Source of the DNA: Paracidovorax avenae
GTDB taxonomy: Bacteria; Pseudomonadota; Gammaproteobacteria; Burkholderiales; Burkholderiaceae_C
Assembly: GCF_040892545.1 (NCBI RefSeq)
Contig: NZ_CP156079.1
Span: 2,887,501 to 2,951,500 of the forward strand
DNA length: 64,000 bases
Reading direction: 5' to 3'
How positions within the stretch are numbered: the stretch's first letter is position 1; each line of letters opens with the position of its first letter. Both the position numbers and the translations under genes were made by a program. The notes beneath the pieces are model-generated. The model saw only the letters and a program-made list of their open reading frames with translations. It had not been told where the DNA came from and searched no databases. Below, piece by piece: positions 26,518-35,778 of this stretch.

Positions 26518-27291
26518 CTACCAAGAAGTCTCGGCAGACTTCCCTGCGATGTCCTTCCAGACACCTGTGACCAGCGTCACGACGGCGCGCTCCCGAAGGT
26601 ACGCGATCGCGCGCCTGATGTCCGGCACCACATAGGCGGTGTGCTCCAGGTCCGCGGTCCCGCACAACGCCGGCAGTGCCTCGTCCCACCCTTCAAACAC
26701 TGGCAGCGGTGCCAGCATCTGCTGTCCATCGTGGCGTTCGACGCGCACCCATGCTGAGCCATCCTTGAGCTTGAAATAAGCCATCGACGTCCTGGGTTTC
26801 ATCCATGGCCAGGGCCCTGGCCTTGCGGGCGCCATGGCCGGCTCCGGTGACGGCTTCTGGCGAATCAGTGGATGAGGCCAGGAGGCGAAGTTGGCATACG
26901 CCGGCACTGGCCTGGCGCGCACCGATTGCAGCTTGGCCTGCGCGGCCGCCTGGTGAGCCAGGTACTCCTTCGCGAAGCGCTCGATGAACGCGCGAGTGTT
27001 GTCCTGCAGCATCTGTCGCTCTTCGCTCGTGAGAACTCGCCCCCCGCCATTGCCATACGCAGGATCGCCCAGTTTCGTGGGAGACCCATACCGCTTCCCG
27101 AAGCAGGTGGAGCCGAGCACCAGCAAAGTGCCCTGCTCGTCCACGACATGGATCGCCTTGTACACGGTGTGGTTGCACCCCGGCTGCTGGCAGCGGATCC
27201 GCTGCTCCTTCTCGACCTCAACGACGGCCAGCAATCTCGCAACGCCTCCGTCGGTACTGGATGCCCCGTAGACGTTCGACTGTTCTCCCAT
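26518..27291 (-). CDS. ICE-associated hypothetical protein with short zinc-finger-like motif (257 aa)
   Basis: ATG 27291 is preceded by AGGAGGGAGA, a near-perfect ribosome-binding site. An N-terminal segment RIRCQQPGCNHTVYKAIHVVD...VLGSTCFGKRYG has Cys and His spacing (C-x4-C-x-H ... C) suggesting a small metal-binding or treble-clef-like fold; similar segments occur in hypothetical proteins of conjugative elements. A Pro/Ala-rich linker joins it to a C-terminal domain. The promoter region shares a GTTGTTTGTTGTT motif with that of kfrA. Function unknown. Confidence 0.65.
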   Translation of the reverse strand: MGEQSNVYGASSTDGGVARLLAVVEVEKEQRIRCQQPGCNHTVYKAIHVVDEQGTLLVLGSTCFGKRYGSPTKLGDPAYGNGGGRVLTSEERQMLQDNTRAFIERFAKEYLAHQAAAQAKLQSVRARPVPAYANFASWPHPLIRQKPSPEPAMAPARPGPWPWMKPRTSMAYFKLKDGSAWVRVERHDGQQMLAPLPVFEGWDEALPALCGTADLEHTAYVVPDIRRAIAYLRERAVVTLVTGVWKDIAGKSAETSW

Positions 27292-27370
27292 TCTCTCCCT
27301 CCTGACATTTTTCCTGATGGTAGCTGCACGATTGCCGGTGCTGGGTGACTTCGCTCCGGCAGTTGTTATG

Positions 27371-27385
27371 TTGTTTGTTGTTGTA
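27371..27385. promoter_or_regulatory. GTTGTTTGTTGTT motif upstream of the zinc-motif gene
   Basis: The motif GTTGTTTGTTGTTGT lies 80 bases upstream of the leftward gene at 27291. The same 13-base core recurs at 52268, upstream of leftward kfrA and in the same relative orientation. It may be a shared binding site, for example for KfrA, within the divergent promoter region 27292-27508. Confidence 0.4.
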
Positions 27386-27482
27386 TGTTGTATTAATTTA
27401 GGGTCGAGCACAACTCTGCAGCATGGCCCGCTGCCGGAGGATTCCACATCTCGCCGACACGAGGTTTTGAAAAACTGTGCTA

Positions 27483-27498
27483 CTGTTTAAATCATCAG
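27483..27498 (+). promoter_or_regulatory. LexA-type SOS box before imuA
   Basis: CTG-TTTAAATCAT-CAG (27483-27498) fits the CTG-N10-CAG LexA consensus and lies 11 bases before the imuA start. TTGAAA at 27467-27472 with AATCAT at 27490-27495 (17-base spacer) would place the box over the -10 element, the usual position for repression. This makes the cassette DNA-damage inducible, by inference. Confidence 0.7.
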
Positions 27499-27508
27499 TA
27501 TTCAGCGC

Positions 27509-28276
27509 ATGCAGAGGCCTACCTTGACACTCGACTCCCTCCCCCGCGGCGTATGGCGAGCCACGGAAATGCCGGATGCTCATGGTGCAACCCTTCCTAC
27601 AGGGCACACGGTGTTGGACGCGGCCCTGCCGGGTGGCGGATGGCCGCTGCGCTCGGTCATCGATGTGCTGCAACCACAGCCAGGGGTGGCAGAACTCCGC
27701 CTTCTCAGCCCTGCCCTGGCTGCGGTCGCGGCGACGGGCGAGGACCTGGTGCTGGTGGGGCCTCCGATGCCACCGCATCCTGCGGGCATTCAGCAGGCGG
27801 GCATCGATGCATGCCGGCTCACCTGGATCGCAGCGGACACGCCACTCGACAGGCTGTGGACGGTGGAGCAGTTGGTACGAGCCGGCAGCTCAGGTGCAAT
27901 AGTGGCTTGGCTGCCTCGCGCCCGGGGGGATCAGATTCGTCGCCTGCAGGTGTGTGCTCAAGACTGCGACGGGCCCGTGTTCCTCGTGAGGCCGGCCGAG
28001 GTGGCTCGCGAGCCCTCGGCGGCTCCGCTACGGGTATTGCTGGAGCCTGCGCTCGACTGGGAGATCCACCTGCAGCTGCTCAAGTGCCGCGGTAGCGTCA
28101 GCGGTGTTCGCCTCACGATACCGACCGTCCCTCCTGCCATCGAGCCCATCTTGACTGCGCGCAGTCGCCGTTTGGCGGCTCTCGTCGCCTCGCGCAGAAC
28201 CGCCCAGCCGCCTGCCAGTGGCCGGACACCCTCCCATGCTGTGGATCGCACTGCTCCCCTCCGCGCCGGCGTCTAG
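27509..28276 (+). CDS. imuA: ImuA, translesion-synthesis accessory protein
   Basis: 255 residues of the RecA/SulA-like ImuA family. Recognisable are LPRGVWRATEM, the GHTVLDAALPGGGWPLRSVIDVL segment and PGVAELRLLSPALA. ImuA works with ImuB and DnaE2 in damage-induced mutagenesis. The start at 27509 follows the LexA-like box so closely that the mRNA may have almost no leader, and no Shine-Dalgarno is seen. A downstream start cannot be excluded. It overlaps imuB by 41 bases. Confidence 0.88.
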   Translation: MQRPTLTLDSLPRGVWRATEMPDAHGATLPTGHTVLDAALPGGGWPLRSVIDVLQPQPGVAELRLLSPALAAVAATGEDLVLVGPPMPPHPAGIQQAGIDACRLTWIAADTPLDRLWTVEQLVRAGSSGAIVAWLPRARGDQIRRLQVCAQDCDGPVFLVRPAEVAREPSAAPLRVLLEPALDWEIHLQLLKCRGSVSGVRLTIPTVPPAIEPILTARSRRLAALVASRRTAQPPASGRTPSHAVDRTAPLRAGV

Positions 28277-29561
28277 CACTCTCGCAGGCCTCGGGCTGTG
28301 GTGCCTGCAGTTCACGCCAAGGGTCGCCATCGCGGAACCGGCGTCTTCCAGGCCGGCTGTGGTCTTCGAAATCGAGAGCAGCGCGCGCCTTTTCGGTGGC
28401 AAGCGCCAGTTGGTGCGGCGCCTCCGGGACGAAGCGCGTGCGCTCGGCGTTGAGAACGCGGCCTGGGCACCGACCAGCCTTGGCGCGCTGGCGCTTGCGC
28501 GGGCTGGCCTGCGCAACGGATTCGGTCGTCCGCTGGCAGAGATCCTGGATCCGCTGCAGCTGGACACGCTGGGCGCTACGCTGCCGCACGCGACAACACT
28601 CGAAAGCCTGGGCTGCCGCTCCCTTGGGGCCCTGCGGGCCCTGCCCCGCGGCGGCGTGGCGCGGCGGTTCGGCGCCCCTCTTCTGGAGGCTCTGGACACT
28701 GCCTACGGACTGCGGCCGGCAGTACACACCTGGTTGACGATTCCGGAGCGGTTCGACGCACGGCTGGAGCTTCCCCAACGGGTTGAGCAGGCCCCCGCCA
28801 TGCTCTTCGGCGCACGGCGGCTGCTCATCCAACTCTCGGCCTGGCTCGCGGCGCGGCAATGCGGGACCACGGCGATCACGTTGGGCTGGGCCCACGACGC
28901 CATGCGCAGCAAAGATGCCGGTGCCGGCGGCGCGCTCACCGTCAGAACCGCGCTGCCCACGCGCTCGGTCGAGCATCTGTTGCGACTGCTCGGCGAGCAT
29001 CTGGCCCGGGTGACGCTGGCCGCTCCCGTGGGCGACCTGCAGCTTGCCGTGGGCGAGGCTGACGTCGTCCCGCAGCCGATCGAGAGCCTCGCCTTGTTGC
29101 CCGATACCAGAGTTTCTGCGAAGAGCCTCGGCCTGGCGCTGGAGCGGATTGCCGCGCGCCTCGGACCGACCAGCGTACTTCGGGCACGGATCGTGGAAGA
29201 CCATCGGCCGGAGCGAATGTCGCGGTGGGCCCCGGCCGGCGCGCCGAGCCCGCGGGCCCGCGCCAGATGTACTTCGCTGCCCCAACCCACTTTTCTGTTG
29301 GCTGAGCCGCTGCGGCTGGCCCTGCGAACGGGCCAGCCGCTCTACCAGGGTCCGTTGCTCCTCCTGGCCGGCCCCCACAGGATCGAGGGTGGGTGGTGGG
29401 CGGGCGATTCGTCCAGCGATTCGCCAGCGGGCGGGCGGCCTGGGGTCACGACGCGGGACTACTGGATTGCGCTCACCGAGCGCGGCGCAGCGCTCTGGCT
29501 TTTTCAGACACGGCTCGCCGGCGAGGCTGGTCACTGGTTTCTGCACGGTCATTTCGCATGA
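28236..29561 (+). CDS. imuB: ImuB, Y-family polymerase-like protein
   Basis: 441 residues from ATG 28236 (MLWIALLPSAP), the usual ImuB beginning; an in-frame ATG at 28218 is less typical. The Y-family fold is visible (FEIESSARLFGGKRQLVRRLRDEARALG; LGCRSLGALRALPRGGVARRFG). The acidic catalytic residues of true Y-family polymerases are not evident, as in known ImuB, which serves as a hub binding the beta clamp and DnaE2. The stop overlaps the dnaE2 start (ATGA). Confidence 0.9.
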   Translation: MLWIALLPSAPASSTLAGLGLWCLQFTPRVAIAEPASSRPAVVFEIESSARLFGGKRQLVRRLRDEARALGVENAAWAPTSLGALALARAGLRNGFGRPLAEILDPLQLDTLGATLPHATTLESLGCRSLGALRALPRGGVARRFGAPLLEALDTAYGLRPAVHTWLTIPERFDARLELPQRVEQAPAMLFGARRLLIQLSAWLAARQCGTTAITLGWAHDAMRSKDAGAGGALTVRTALPTRSVEHLLRLLGEHLARVTLAAPVGDLQLAVGEADVVPQPIESLALLPDTRVSAKSLGLALERIAARLGPTSVLRARIVEDHRPERMSRWAPAGAPSPRARARCTSLPQPTFLLAEPLRLALRTGQPLYQGPLLLLAGPHRIEGGWWAGDSSSDSPAGGRPGVTTRDYWIALTERGAALWLFQTRLAGEAGHWFLHGHFA

Positions 29562-32500
29562 GCGACGACGAGACCCCGAGCAGATCCGCCGGCGTGCCCG
29601 CCTATGCCGAATTGCGCTGCGCGAGCAGCTTCTCGTTTCTGGTTGGCGCGAGCCATCCACACGAGCTCGTCGAGCGCGCCTCTCAACTGGGCTACACCGC
29701 CCTCGCGCTCACTGACGAATGCAGCCTGGCTGGCATCGTGCGCGCGCACGTCGCGGCGAAGCAGTGCGGCCTGCAGCTGCTGGTCGGAGCCCAGTTCAAA
29801 GTGGCGCCGGATCGCGGCATGCCGCCCTGCACGCTGACCGTGCTCGCATGCGACCTGGAGGGCTACGGTAACTTATGTGCCTTCATCACGCGGCTGCGCC
29901 GTGCTGCATCCAAAGGGACCTACCGGCTTGCAGCAGAGGATCTCGCTGGCGAGGATCTCGCGCGCTGCGTCGTCATCTGCTCCCCGGAGCGCATGAGCGA
30001 GGCCTTCCAGCTACAGGCGCTCGCGCAGTGGCTGCTGCGGCACTTCATGGGCCGCTGCTGGATCGGCGTGGAGATGCTGCGCCAGATCGATGACGAAGCA
30101 TGGCTTGCACGGCTTCGCACCACGAGCGAGGCCTCGGCATTGCCGCTGGTGGCCTCCGGCGACGTGCATTTCCATGTGCGTTCCCGCAAGCCGCTTCAAG
30201 ACACGATGACCGCGGTACGGCTGGGGCGCCCTCTGGCCAACTGCGGCCTGGATTTGCAGCCGAACGCGGAGCGACATCTGCGGACCCGGCTGCGCCTGGC
30301 GCAGACCTATCCGGCCGAGCTGCTTGAAGAGACGCTACGCGTCGCCGCGCGCTGCGATTTCAGCCTGGACGAACTCCGCTACAACTACCCTGCCGAGGTA
30401 GTTCCGCCGGGCGAGACGCCGGCATCTCATCTGCGCCGCTTGACCTACGAAGGTGCCGCCCGGCGTTGGCCGGCCGGCATTCCGCCCAAGGTGCAGGAGA
30501 TCGTAGAACACGAGCTCGCGCTCATCGAGGACCTCCGCTACGAGCACTACTTCCTGACCGTTGCCGACATCGTTGATTTCGCCCGTAGCCGCGGCATCCT
30601 CTGCCAGGGGCGCGGGTCGGCCGCGAACTCGGCGGTGTGCTACTGCTTGCACGTCACTGAAGTGGATCCCGCGCGCATGAGCGTGTTGTTCGAGCGCTTC
30701 CTCTCACGCGAACGGAACGAACCGCCCGACATCGACATCGATTTCGAGAACGCCCGGCGCGAGGAAGTGATTCAGTACCTCTACGGGAAGTACGGCCGCG
30801 AGCGCGCAGCCTTGACCGCCGTGGTCACCAGCTACCGTCCGCGCTCGGCCCTGCGCGACGTCGGCAAGGCCTTGGGCTTCGATGAGGGGACTGTCTCAGC
30901 GTTGGCCCAGGATCACCAATGGTGGGAAGAGGATTCGGTGCGCGACGAGCAGCTGCAGGCGCTCGGCCTCGATGCAGAAGATCTGCGCGTGCGCCAACTG
31001 CTGGAGCTCACCGAGCAGCTGCTCGGCTTCCCTCGTCACCTGAGCCAGCACCCGGGCGGCTTCGTGCTGACCCAGGATCCTTTATGCCGCATGGTGCCCA
31101 TCGAGAACGCCGCCATGGAGGACCGCACGGTCATCCAGTGGGACAAGGACGACCTCGACGCTGCCGGCCTCCTCAAGGTCGACGTGCTCGCGCTCGGCAT
31201 GCTGACCGCGATCCGGAAAGCCCTGGTGATGGTGGGCCAGATCCGAGGCCTGGACGATGCGTTGGATCTGCAGGACATCCCGGCGGAGGACCCCGCGACC
31301 TACGAGATGCTGTGCCGCGCCGACAGCATTGGCGTGTTCCAGGTCGAGAGCCGTGCGCAGATGAGCATGCTGCCGCGGTTGCGCCCGAGATGTTTCTACG
31401 ACCTGGTCGTCCAGGTGGCCATCGTCCGTCCGGGCCCGATCCAGGGAGGCATGGTGCATCCATACCTGGACCGTCGGCAGGGCCTGGTGCCGGTGACGTA
31501 CCCCAGCGAGGCGCTGCGCGAGGTGCTGGGGCGCACGCTCGGCGTGCCGGTCTTCCAGGAGCAGGTGATGCAGTTGGCGATCGTGGCCGCGGGGTTTTCC
31601 GCCGGCGAGGCCGATGGCCTGCGGCGAGCCATGGCTGCCTGGAAGCGCAAAGGAGGGCTGGAGAAGTACCACGCGAAACTGGTAGAGGGCATGCTGGAGC
31701 GAGGGTACGAAAGGGAGTACGCAGAGAGGGTGTTCCTGCAGGTTCACGGATTCAGCGAATACGGCTTCCCCGAAAGCCATGCCGCGAGCTTCGCGCTGCT
31801 GGTCTATGCGAGCAGCTGGATCAAGCGGCACCACCCGGCTGCATTCCTCGCGGCGCTCCTGAACTCGCAGCCCATGGGCTTCTATTCCCCCTCGCAACTG
31901 GTGCAGGATGCGCGCCGGCACGGCGTGGGGGTGCGGGGACCAGATGTGCTGCACAGCGGATGGGACTGCACGCTGGAAGACTTGCCGCATGCGCCCGCGG
32001 TGCGTCTCGGGCTTCGGCTGGTGAGCGGTCTTGGCCAAACCGCTGCCGAACGCATCGAGGCGGCTCGGGCGAAGCGGCCGTTTCAGGATGTCGAGGATCT
32101 CGCGCTGCGCGCTGATCTTGACCAGCCCACTCTGCGCGTCCTCGCGGGCGGTGACGCCCTGGCCAGCCTGGCCGGGCATCGGCGCCAACAAGTCTGGGAC
32201 GCGGCCGGCCAGCACGCAGCGCCGGCGCTGCTCCGCGATGCACCTGTCGGCGAGGCCATGCTGGAGTTGCCTGAGGCGCCTGAAGGCGAAGCGGTGGTGC
32301 AAGACTACTCAGCCCTGGGCCTGACACTTAGAAGCCATCCTGTGGCGCTGCTACGGCCGCAACTGGGGCGTTACCACACGGCGGAGCAACTGGCGAACGT
32401 GCGCGATGGCTTCCGGCTTGCGGCCTGCGGCCTGGTCACACTTCGACAGCAGCCTGGTACGGCAAAGGGCACGATTTTTGTTTCGATCGAGGACGAGACG

Positions 32501-32692
32501 GGCACGGTGCAGGTGATCGTGTGGCCGCATGTGCGAGACACGCAGCGCGAGGTGTTGCTGAGAGCGAAGCTGCTGGGCGTGTATGGCATTTGGCAGCGGG
32601 AAGGCGAGGTCTGCAACCTTATCGCACGAAAGTTGATCGATCTCACGTCGCTGCTTGGAGCTCTTTCGACAAAGAGCAGGGATTTTCACTGA
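29558..32692 (+). CDS. dnaE2: DnaE2, error-prone DNA polymerase III alpha-type
   Basis: 1044 residues, the normal DnaE2 length, from the ATG overlapping imuB. The N-terminal PHP domain (YAELRCASSFSFLVGASHPHELVERA), the palm motif PDIDIDFENARR (about residue 390), the conserved HPGGFVLTQDPL and DVLALGMLTAI, and a C-terminal OB domain (TIFVSIEDETGTVQVIVWP) are all present. With ImuA and ImuB it forms the SOS mutasome that copies damaged DNA with errors. The gene looks intact, so the element may carry a functional mutator cassette. Confidence 0.95.
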   Translation: MSDDETPSRSAGVPAYAELRCASSFSFLVGASHPHELVERASQLGYTALALTDECSLAGIVRAHVAAKQCGLQLLVGAQFKVAPDRGMPPCTLTVLACDLEGYGNLCAFITRLRRAASKGTYRLAAEDLAGEDLARCVVICSPERMSEAFQLQALAQWLLRHFMGRCWIGVEMLRQIDDEAWLARLRTTSEASALPLVASGDVHFHVRSRKPLQDTMTAVRLGRPLANCGLDLQPNAERHLRTRLRLAQTYPAELLEETLRVAARCDFSLDELRYNYPAEVVPPGETPASHLRRLTYEGAARRWPAGIPPKVQEIVEHELALIEDLRYEHYFLTVADIVDFARSRGILCQGRGSAANSAVCYCLHVTEVDPARMSVLFERFLSRERNEPPDIDIDFENARREEVIQYLYGKYGRERAALTAVVTSYRPRSALRDVGKALGFDEGTVSALAQDHQWWEEDSVRDEQLQALGLDAEDLRVRQLLELTEQLLGFPRHLSQHPGGFVLTQDPLCRMVPIENAAMEDRTVIQWDKDDLDAAGLLKVDVLALGMLTAIRKALVMVGQIRGLDDALDLQDIPAEDPATYEMLCRADSIGVFQVESRAQMSMLPRLRPRCFYDLVVQVAIVRPGPIQGGMVHPYLDRRQGLVPVTYPSEALREVLGRTLGVPVFQEQVMQLAIVAAGFSAGEADGLRRAMAAWKRKGGLEKYHAKLVEGMLERGYEREYAERVFLQVHGFSEYGFPESHAASFALLVYASSWIKRHHPAAFLAALLNSQPMGFYSPSQLVQDARRHGVGVRGPDVLHSGWDCTLEDLPHAPAVRLGLRLVSGLGQTAAERIEAARAKRPFQDVEDLALRADLDQPTLRVLAGGDALASLAGHRRQQVWDAAGQHAAPALLRDAPVGEAMLELPEAPEGEAVVQDYSALGLTLRSHPVALLRPQLGRYHTAEQLANVRDGFRLAACGLVTLRQQPGTAKGTIFVSIEDETGTVQVIVWPHVRDTQREVLLRAKLLGVYGIWQREGEVCNLIARKLIDLTSLLGALSTKSRDFH

Positions 32693-32756
32693 TCAACAAC
32701 TCTTTGACGTTTTTAAGTATACTGAGCGGACAGTACAAATTAGCCGAAAGCAAGTT

Positions 32757-33248
32757 ATGAGCCAATCCGAAAATCTCTCCATAAAGGTATTGATCCTTCA
32801 TTTGGACGATTACGAACACGGGCAGATGAAGGCTTCAAAAGAGTACCGGTTTCCAGCGGCCCAATACGATGCCGAACGAGGATCCATCGCTGGGTGCAAA
32901 TATGTGGCCGTCGCCACAAATGGATATGTTCAAGCGATCCATGGTGTGGCGACTTGGGAGTTCGACCCTAACTACTCTGCCTTCTTTAAGGCAAAGTTTT
33001 TTGCGCACACCGATCGGGTAGAACCGGTAAGGGCTTTGAAATGGAGGCCCTCAACTACGGCAGCCACATTGGTGATTGTCGATGGGGAGACAGCCAAAGC
33101 TTATGAGAAATGCATGGAGAACATTATCCCTGATCAGGTTCCACCCTGCCCATTAATTACAATGGAGCAAGCCATCAGCAGCTTGGCAGCAAGATATCAG
33201 ATCGTCCCGGAGCAGATTGAAATAACCTTGCACTCTCGCCCAAAATAA
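32757..33248 (+). CDS. Hypothetical protein (163 aa)
   Basis: ATG at 32757, 64 bases after dnaE2, in DNA of lower GC than the cassette. The product begins MSQSENLSIKVLILHLDDYE and looks like a soluble mixed alpha/beta protein. I do not recognise it. It is convergent with the recombinase gene 28 bases further on. It may be cargo acquired separately from imuAB-dnaE2. Confidence 0.65.
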   Translation: MSQSENLSIKVLILHLDDYEHGQMKASKEYRFPAAQYDAERGSIAGCKYVAVATNGYVQAIHGVATWEFDPNYSAFFKAKFFAHTDRVEPVRALKWRPSTTAATLVIVDGETAKAYEKCMENIIPDQVPPCPLITMEQAISSLAARYQIVPEQIEITLHSRPK

Positions 33249-33276
33249 CGAGCCACATAATTAGTGCCCATAAATT

Positions 33277-34338
33277 TTACTGCTTAAACCACGCACGGCT
33301 TACGACGTGCCCCCCTTTTCCGCCTCTCGGGTGATGCCTATTGAGTAGTTCACGGTCGTCGGTGTTTTTCCTAGATACATAAATTGTTGTTGTCGACAAG
33401 TGCTCATGGCCTAAAAGCATCTGTATGGTTCTTAACGGTGCCTTGTGCTCATACAGATGAGTAGCAAATGCATGCCGTAACGAATGAGGAGTGAGGTTGA
33501 GGCCAATCATGGAAGCATATCGCTCCACCATTCGGCGCAACTGTGAATATTGGTAGGCTGGGTATGTTCCCGCACTGACGAACAGACGATCAGTCGCGGT
33601 GGCCACGTGGCCTCCCGCTCCGAGAATTGTCCTGCGCACATCTTTGTATTGCGCAATCCAATATCGCGCGTGCTCTCCGAGGATCACCAGGCGCTCCTTC
33701 GCACCTTTCCCCATCAAGCGCATGCCCGGCGCGTCGGGCACCTGGGCGACGTGCAGGCCCAAAAGCTCAGCCGAGCGCAATCCAGCGCCATACAGAAGTT
33801 CCAGTGCAGCCCGGTCCCGCACACCAGAAGGAGTTCCGGTGTCCGGCAGAGAGAGGATGCGCCGCATCTGGTCCACGGACGGCACGGTGGTCAGGCGCAT
33901 TGGCGGCGTGGAGCGGACCGCGACCAGCGCGGCCTCAAAGGACACGTCCACGATCCCCTCGGACCTAGCCCACCGATAGAGCCGCTGGACGACCCACCGT
34001 TTCAACCGCACCGTGGCCGCGGATCTCAGTTCGCGAGCCTCCTGGAAATAGGCCTTCAGGTCGTCCGCAGTTGCGCGATCCCATGAACGCCCTTCTCTGG
34101 CCAGAACCCATGCGTTGAAGCAGCGCAACTGGGTCTGCAGGGCACGCAGCGAGTCGTCCGCCAGACCCTCTTCAGCTGCGGCCTGCATGAGCAGGTCATC
34201 GAATCGAGGGTCCCACCCTTCCCCGCGGCCCTGGGTCTCGATGCCCGGCTCGCGCATTCCACCATCCATAAACACCTCTGCGACAGGCCGGCGCCACGGC
34301 GTTGCCATGGCGTCGGCGAGACGCACCCCTCGACTCAT
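33277..34338 (-). CDS. XerC/D-like tyrosine recombinase
   Basis: 353 residues if started at ATG 34338 (the frame is open for 57 more codons to 34509). An N-terminal SAM-like core-binding domain (SLRALQTQLRCFNAWVL) precedes the catalytic domain. In the 353-aa numbering the residues are: Arg188 in YGAGLRSAEL, His285-x-x-Arg288 in HSLRHAFATH, His311 in LGHEHLSTTT and Tyr320. All four are intact, so the enzyme should be active. It closes the cargo block on its right side and could move that block or resolve dimers. It is not an ICE end integrase of the usual P4 type. Confidence 0.9.
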   Translation of the reverse strand: MSRGVRLADAMATPWRRPVAEVFMDGGMREPGIETQGRGEGWDPRFDDLLMQAAAEEGLADDSLRALQTQLRCFNAWVLAREGRSWDRATADDLKAYFQEARELRSAATVRLKRWVVQRLYRWARSEGIVDVSFEAALVAVRSTPPMRLTTVPSVDQMRRILSLPDTGTPSGVRDRAALELLYGAGLRSAELLGLHVAQVPDAPGMRLMGKGAKERLVILGEHARYWIAQYKDVRRTILGAGGHVATATDRLFVSAGTYPAYQYSQLRRMVERYASMIGLNLTPHSLRHAFATHLYEHKAPLRTIQMLLGHEHLSTTTIYVSRKNTDDRELLNRHHPRGGKGGHVVSRAWFKQ

Positions 34339-34443
34339 TAAATGTAGATCAAATAAAAACTCCGCAGTCAAGCGGAAACCGTGTTCTGTGAAACCGACGC
34401 TTTTCGATGGCGACCGCAGCCGGCGATTTCTAGAGTTCGACCC

Positions 34444-35208
34444 ATGCCAACCCCCTCGCCAATCCTTCGAGCCGCAGTCGCCGCGCTTGCGGTCATGGCC
34501 GCACAGCACGCAGCTGCAGAGGTTTCCGAAAAGATCGCCGCCCGGCTGAAGGCTGCGATCGCTGCGAATACCGGCGGCTCGGTCCGCGTGGATCAGATCA
34601 ATTCCACCCCTATCAAGGGCATCTATGAAGTGCTCTCAGACAACGAGCTCTTCTATACGGATGATACCGGCCGTTACAGTTTTGTGGGAAGTTCGCTCAT
34701 TGATACGGTCGAGCGGCGGGATCTCACCGCCGAGAAGCTCGACCGCCGCATGACGATCCCCTTCGACCAGCTGCCACTGCAGCACGCGATCAAGGAGGTC
34801 CGGGGCGACGGAAGCCAGGTCTTCGCCGTGTTCGAGGACCCGAACTGCCCCATCTGCCGTGTGTTCACGAAGTTCATCGACCAGATCGACAACGTGACGG
34901 TGTATCGCTTCATCTTTCCGGTCATCAGCCCGCAGAGCCAGAGCCTGGCTCGCATGGCATGGTGCTCGGACGATCGCCCTCGCACGTGGAAATCGATGAT
35001 GGATGGCGCGCGGCCGCGCCTCCCAGAGACATGCGACACCGCCGGCCTGGTCGAGATCCTCCGCACCGGGGAGCGCTTTCAGATCAACAACACGCCGACG
35101 GTCGTGCTGGCCAGCGGGAAGCGGCTGGTCGGCGCCACGCCGCCCGAGCAGTTCATCGCGGAGCTCGACAAAGGCGGACGGGCCGCGGCGAGGGGAGTGC
35201 CGCGATGA
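34444..35208 (+). CDS. DsbC-like periplasmic thiol-disulfide protein
   Basis: 254 residues from ATG 34444, with signal peptide (ends near AAAE, residue 27). The thioredoxin-like domain has the active-site C-P-I-C (about residues 136-139) in FEDPNCPICRVF, and a cis-Pro loop (NNTPTVVLASG). ICE transfer regions often encode such a disulfide isomerase, which should help fold the Cys-rich TraU-like protein and pilins. It overlaps the next gene by ATGA and starts the second transfer block. Confidence 0.9.
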   Translation: MPTPSPILRAAVAALAVMAAQHAAAEVSEKIAARLKAAIAANTGGSVRVDQINSTPIKGIYEVLSDNELFYTDDTGRYSFVGSSLIDTVERRDLTAEKLDRRMTIPFDQLPLQHAIKEVRGDGSQVFAVFEDPNCPICRVFTKFIDQIDNVTVYRFIFPVISPQSQSLARMAWCSDDRPRTWKSMMDGARPRLPETCDTAGLVEILRTGERFQINNTPTVVLASGKRLVGATPPEQFIAELDKGGRAAARGVPR

Positions 35209-35774
35209 CGCCCTGGACCTCTCTTCCTGCCAGCTGCGTCGCGGCCATGGCGGCGGTGCTCGCTGCAGGTCAGGCCCGCGCACAGGAGATCACCGAGGTG
35301 ACCTGGTCGCCGATGCGCGAGGTGGTGTTCCACAGCAGCAAATTCCCCTCCTCCGGCACGGAGGCAGACCGCCAAATACTGCGGAGCATCTGGGCAAGGG
35401 AATTGACCTCGACGCGCAAGTCCGCGGACGGGCAACCCCTTCCCGCGTTCGCCCTGGTCGGCGACGTGCAGCGCGGTGGCCGAAAGGTCGTGTTCTCGAT
35501 GTTCAGCGCAGCCGGGACCGATCGCTGCGAAGACCCGGAGAACGGCGCACAGGTGACGGACATCTACTCGGTGTGCAGTCTGCGTGTGACGCCCTGGCCC
35601 ATGCAGGGCCGCCAGGTCGCCGATCTACCGGGGTACTGCATGATCTTCGGCACGCAGCGGGACAAAAGCCGCATCGAGTACGCATTCGATGCTGGTGAAA
35701 GTCTGCTCCGCCTGCGCGCCATCCAGTTCGGCAAGGTCGTGCCGGCCTGCAGCCGCTCGTTGCGCCTCGGCTGA
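35205..35774 (+). CDS. Exported hypothetical transfer-region protein (189 aa)
   Basis: 189 residues, signal peptide ending near ARAQE (residue 27), coupled to the DsbC-like gene by ATGA. The mature protein has three to four Cys (DRCEDPENG; YSVCSLRVT; GYCMIFG; VVPACSRSL), which fits a disulfide-bonded periplasmic protein helped by its neighbour. No named family is recognised. Position suggests part of the conjugative machinery. Confidence 0.65.
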   Translation: MTPWTSLPASCVAAMAAVLAAGQARAQEITEVTWSPMREVVFHSSKFPSSGTEADRQILRSIWARELTSTRKSADGQPLPAFALVGDVQRGGRKVVFSMFSAAGTDRCEDPENGAQVTDIYSVCSLRVTPWPMQGRQVADLPGYCMIFGTQRDKSRIEYAFDAGESLLRLRAIQFGKVVPACSRSLRLG

Positions 35775-35778
35775 CGAC

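Noticed and set aside
33277..34338. The recombinase as the main ICE integrase with an att site nearby
   Set aside because: It lies in mid-element between two transfer blocks, is XerC/D-like rather than P4-type, and no tRNA or attachment repeat is visible.
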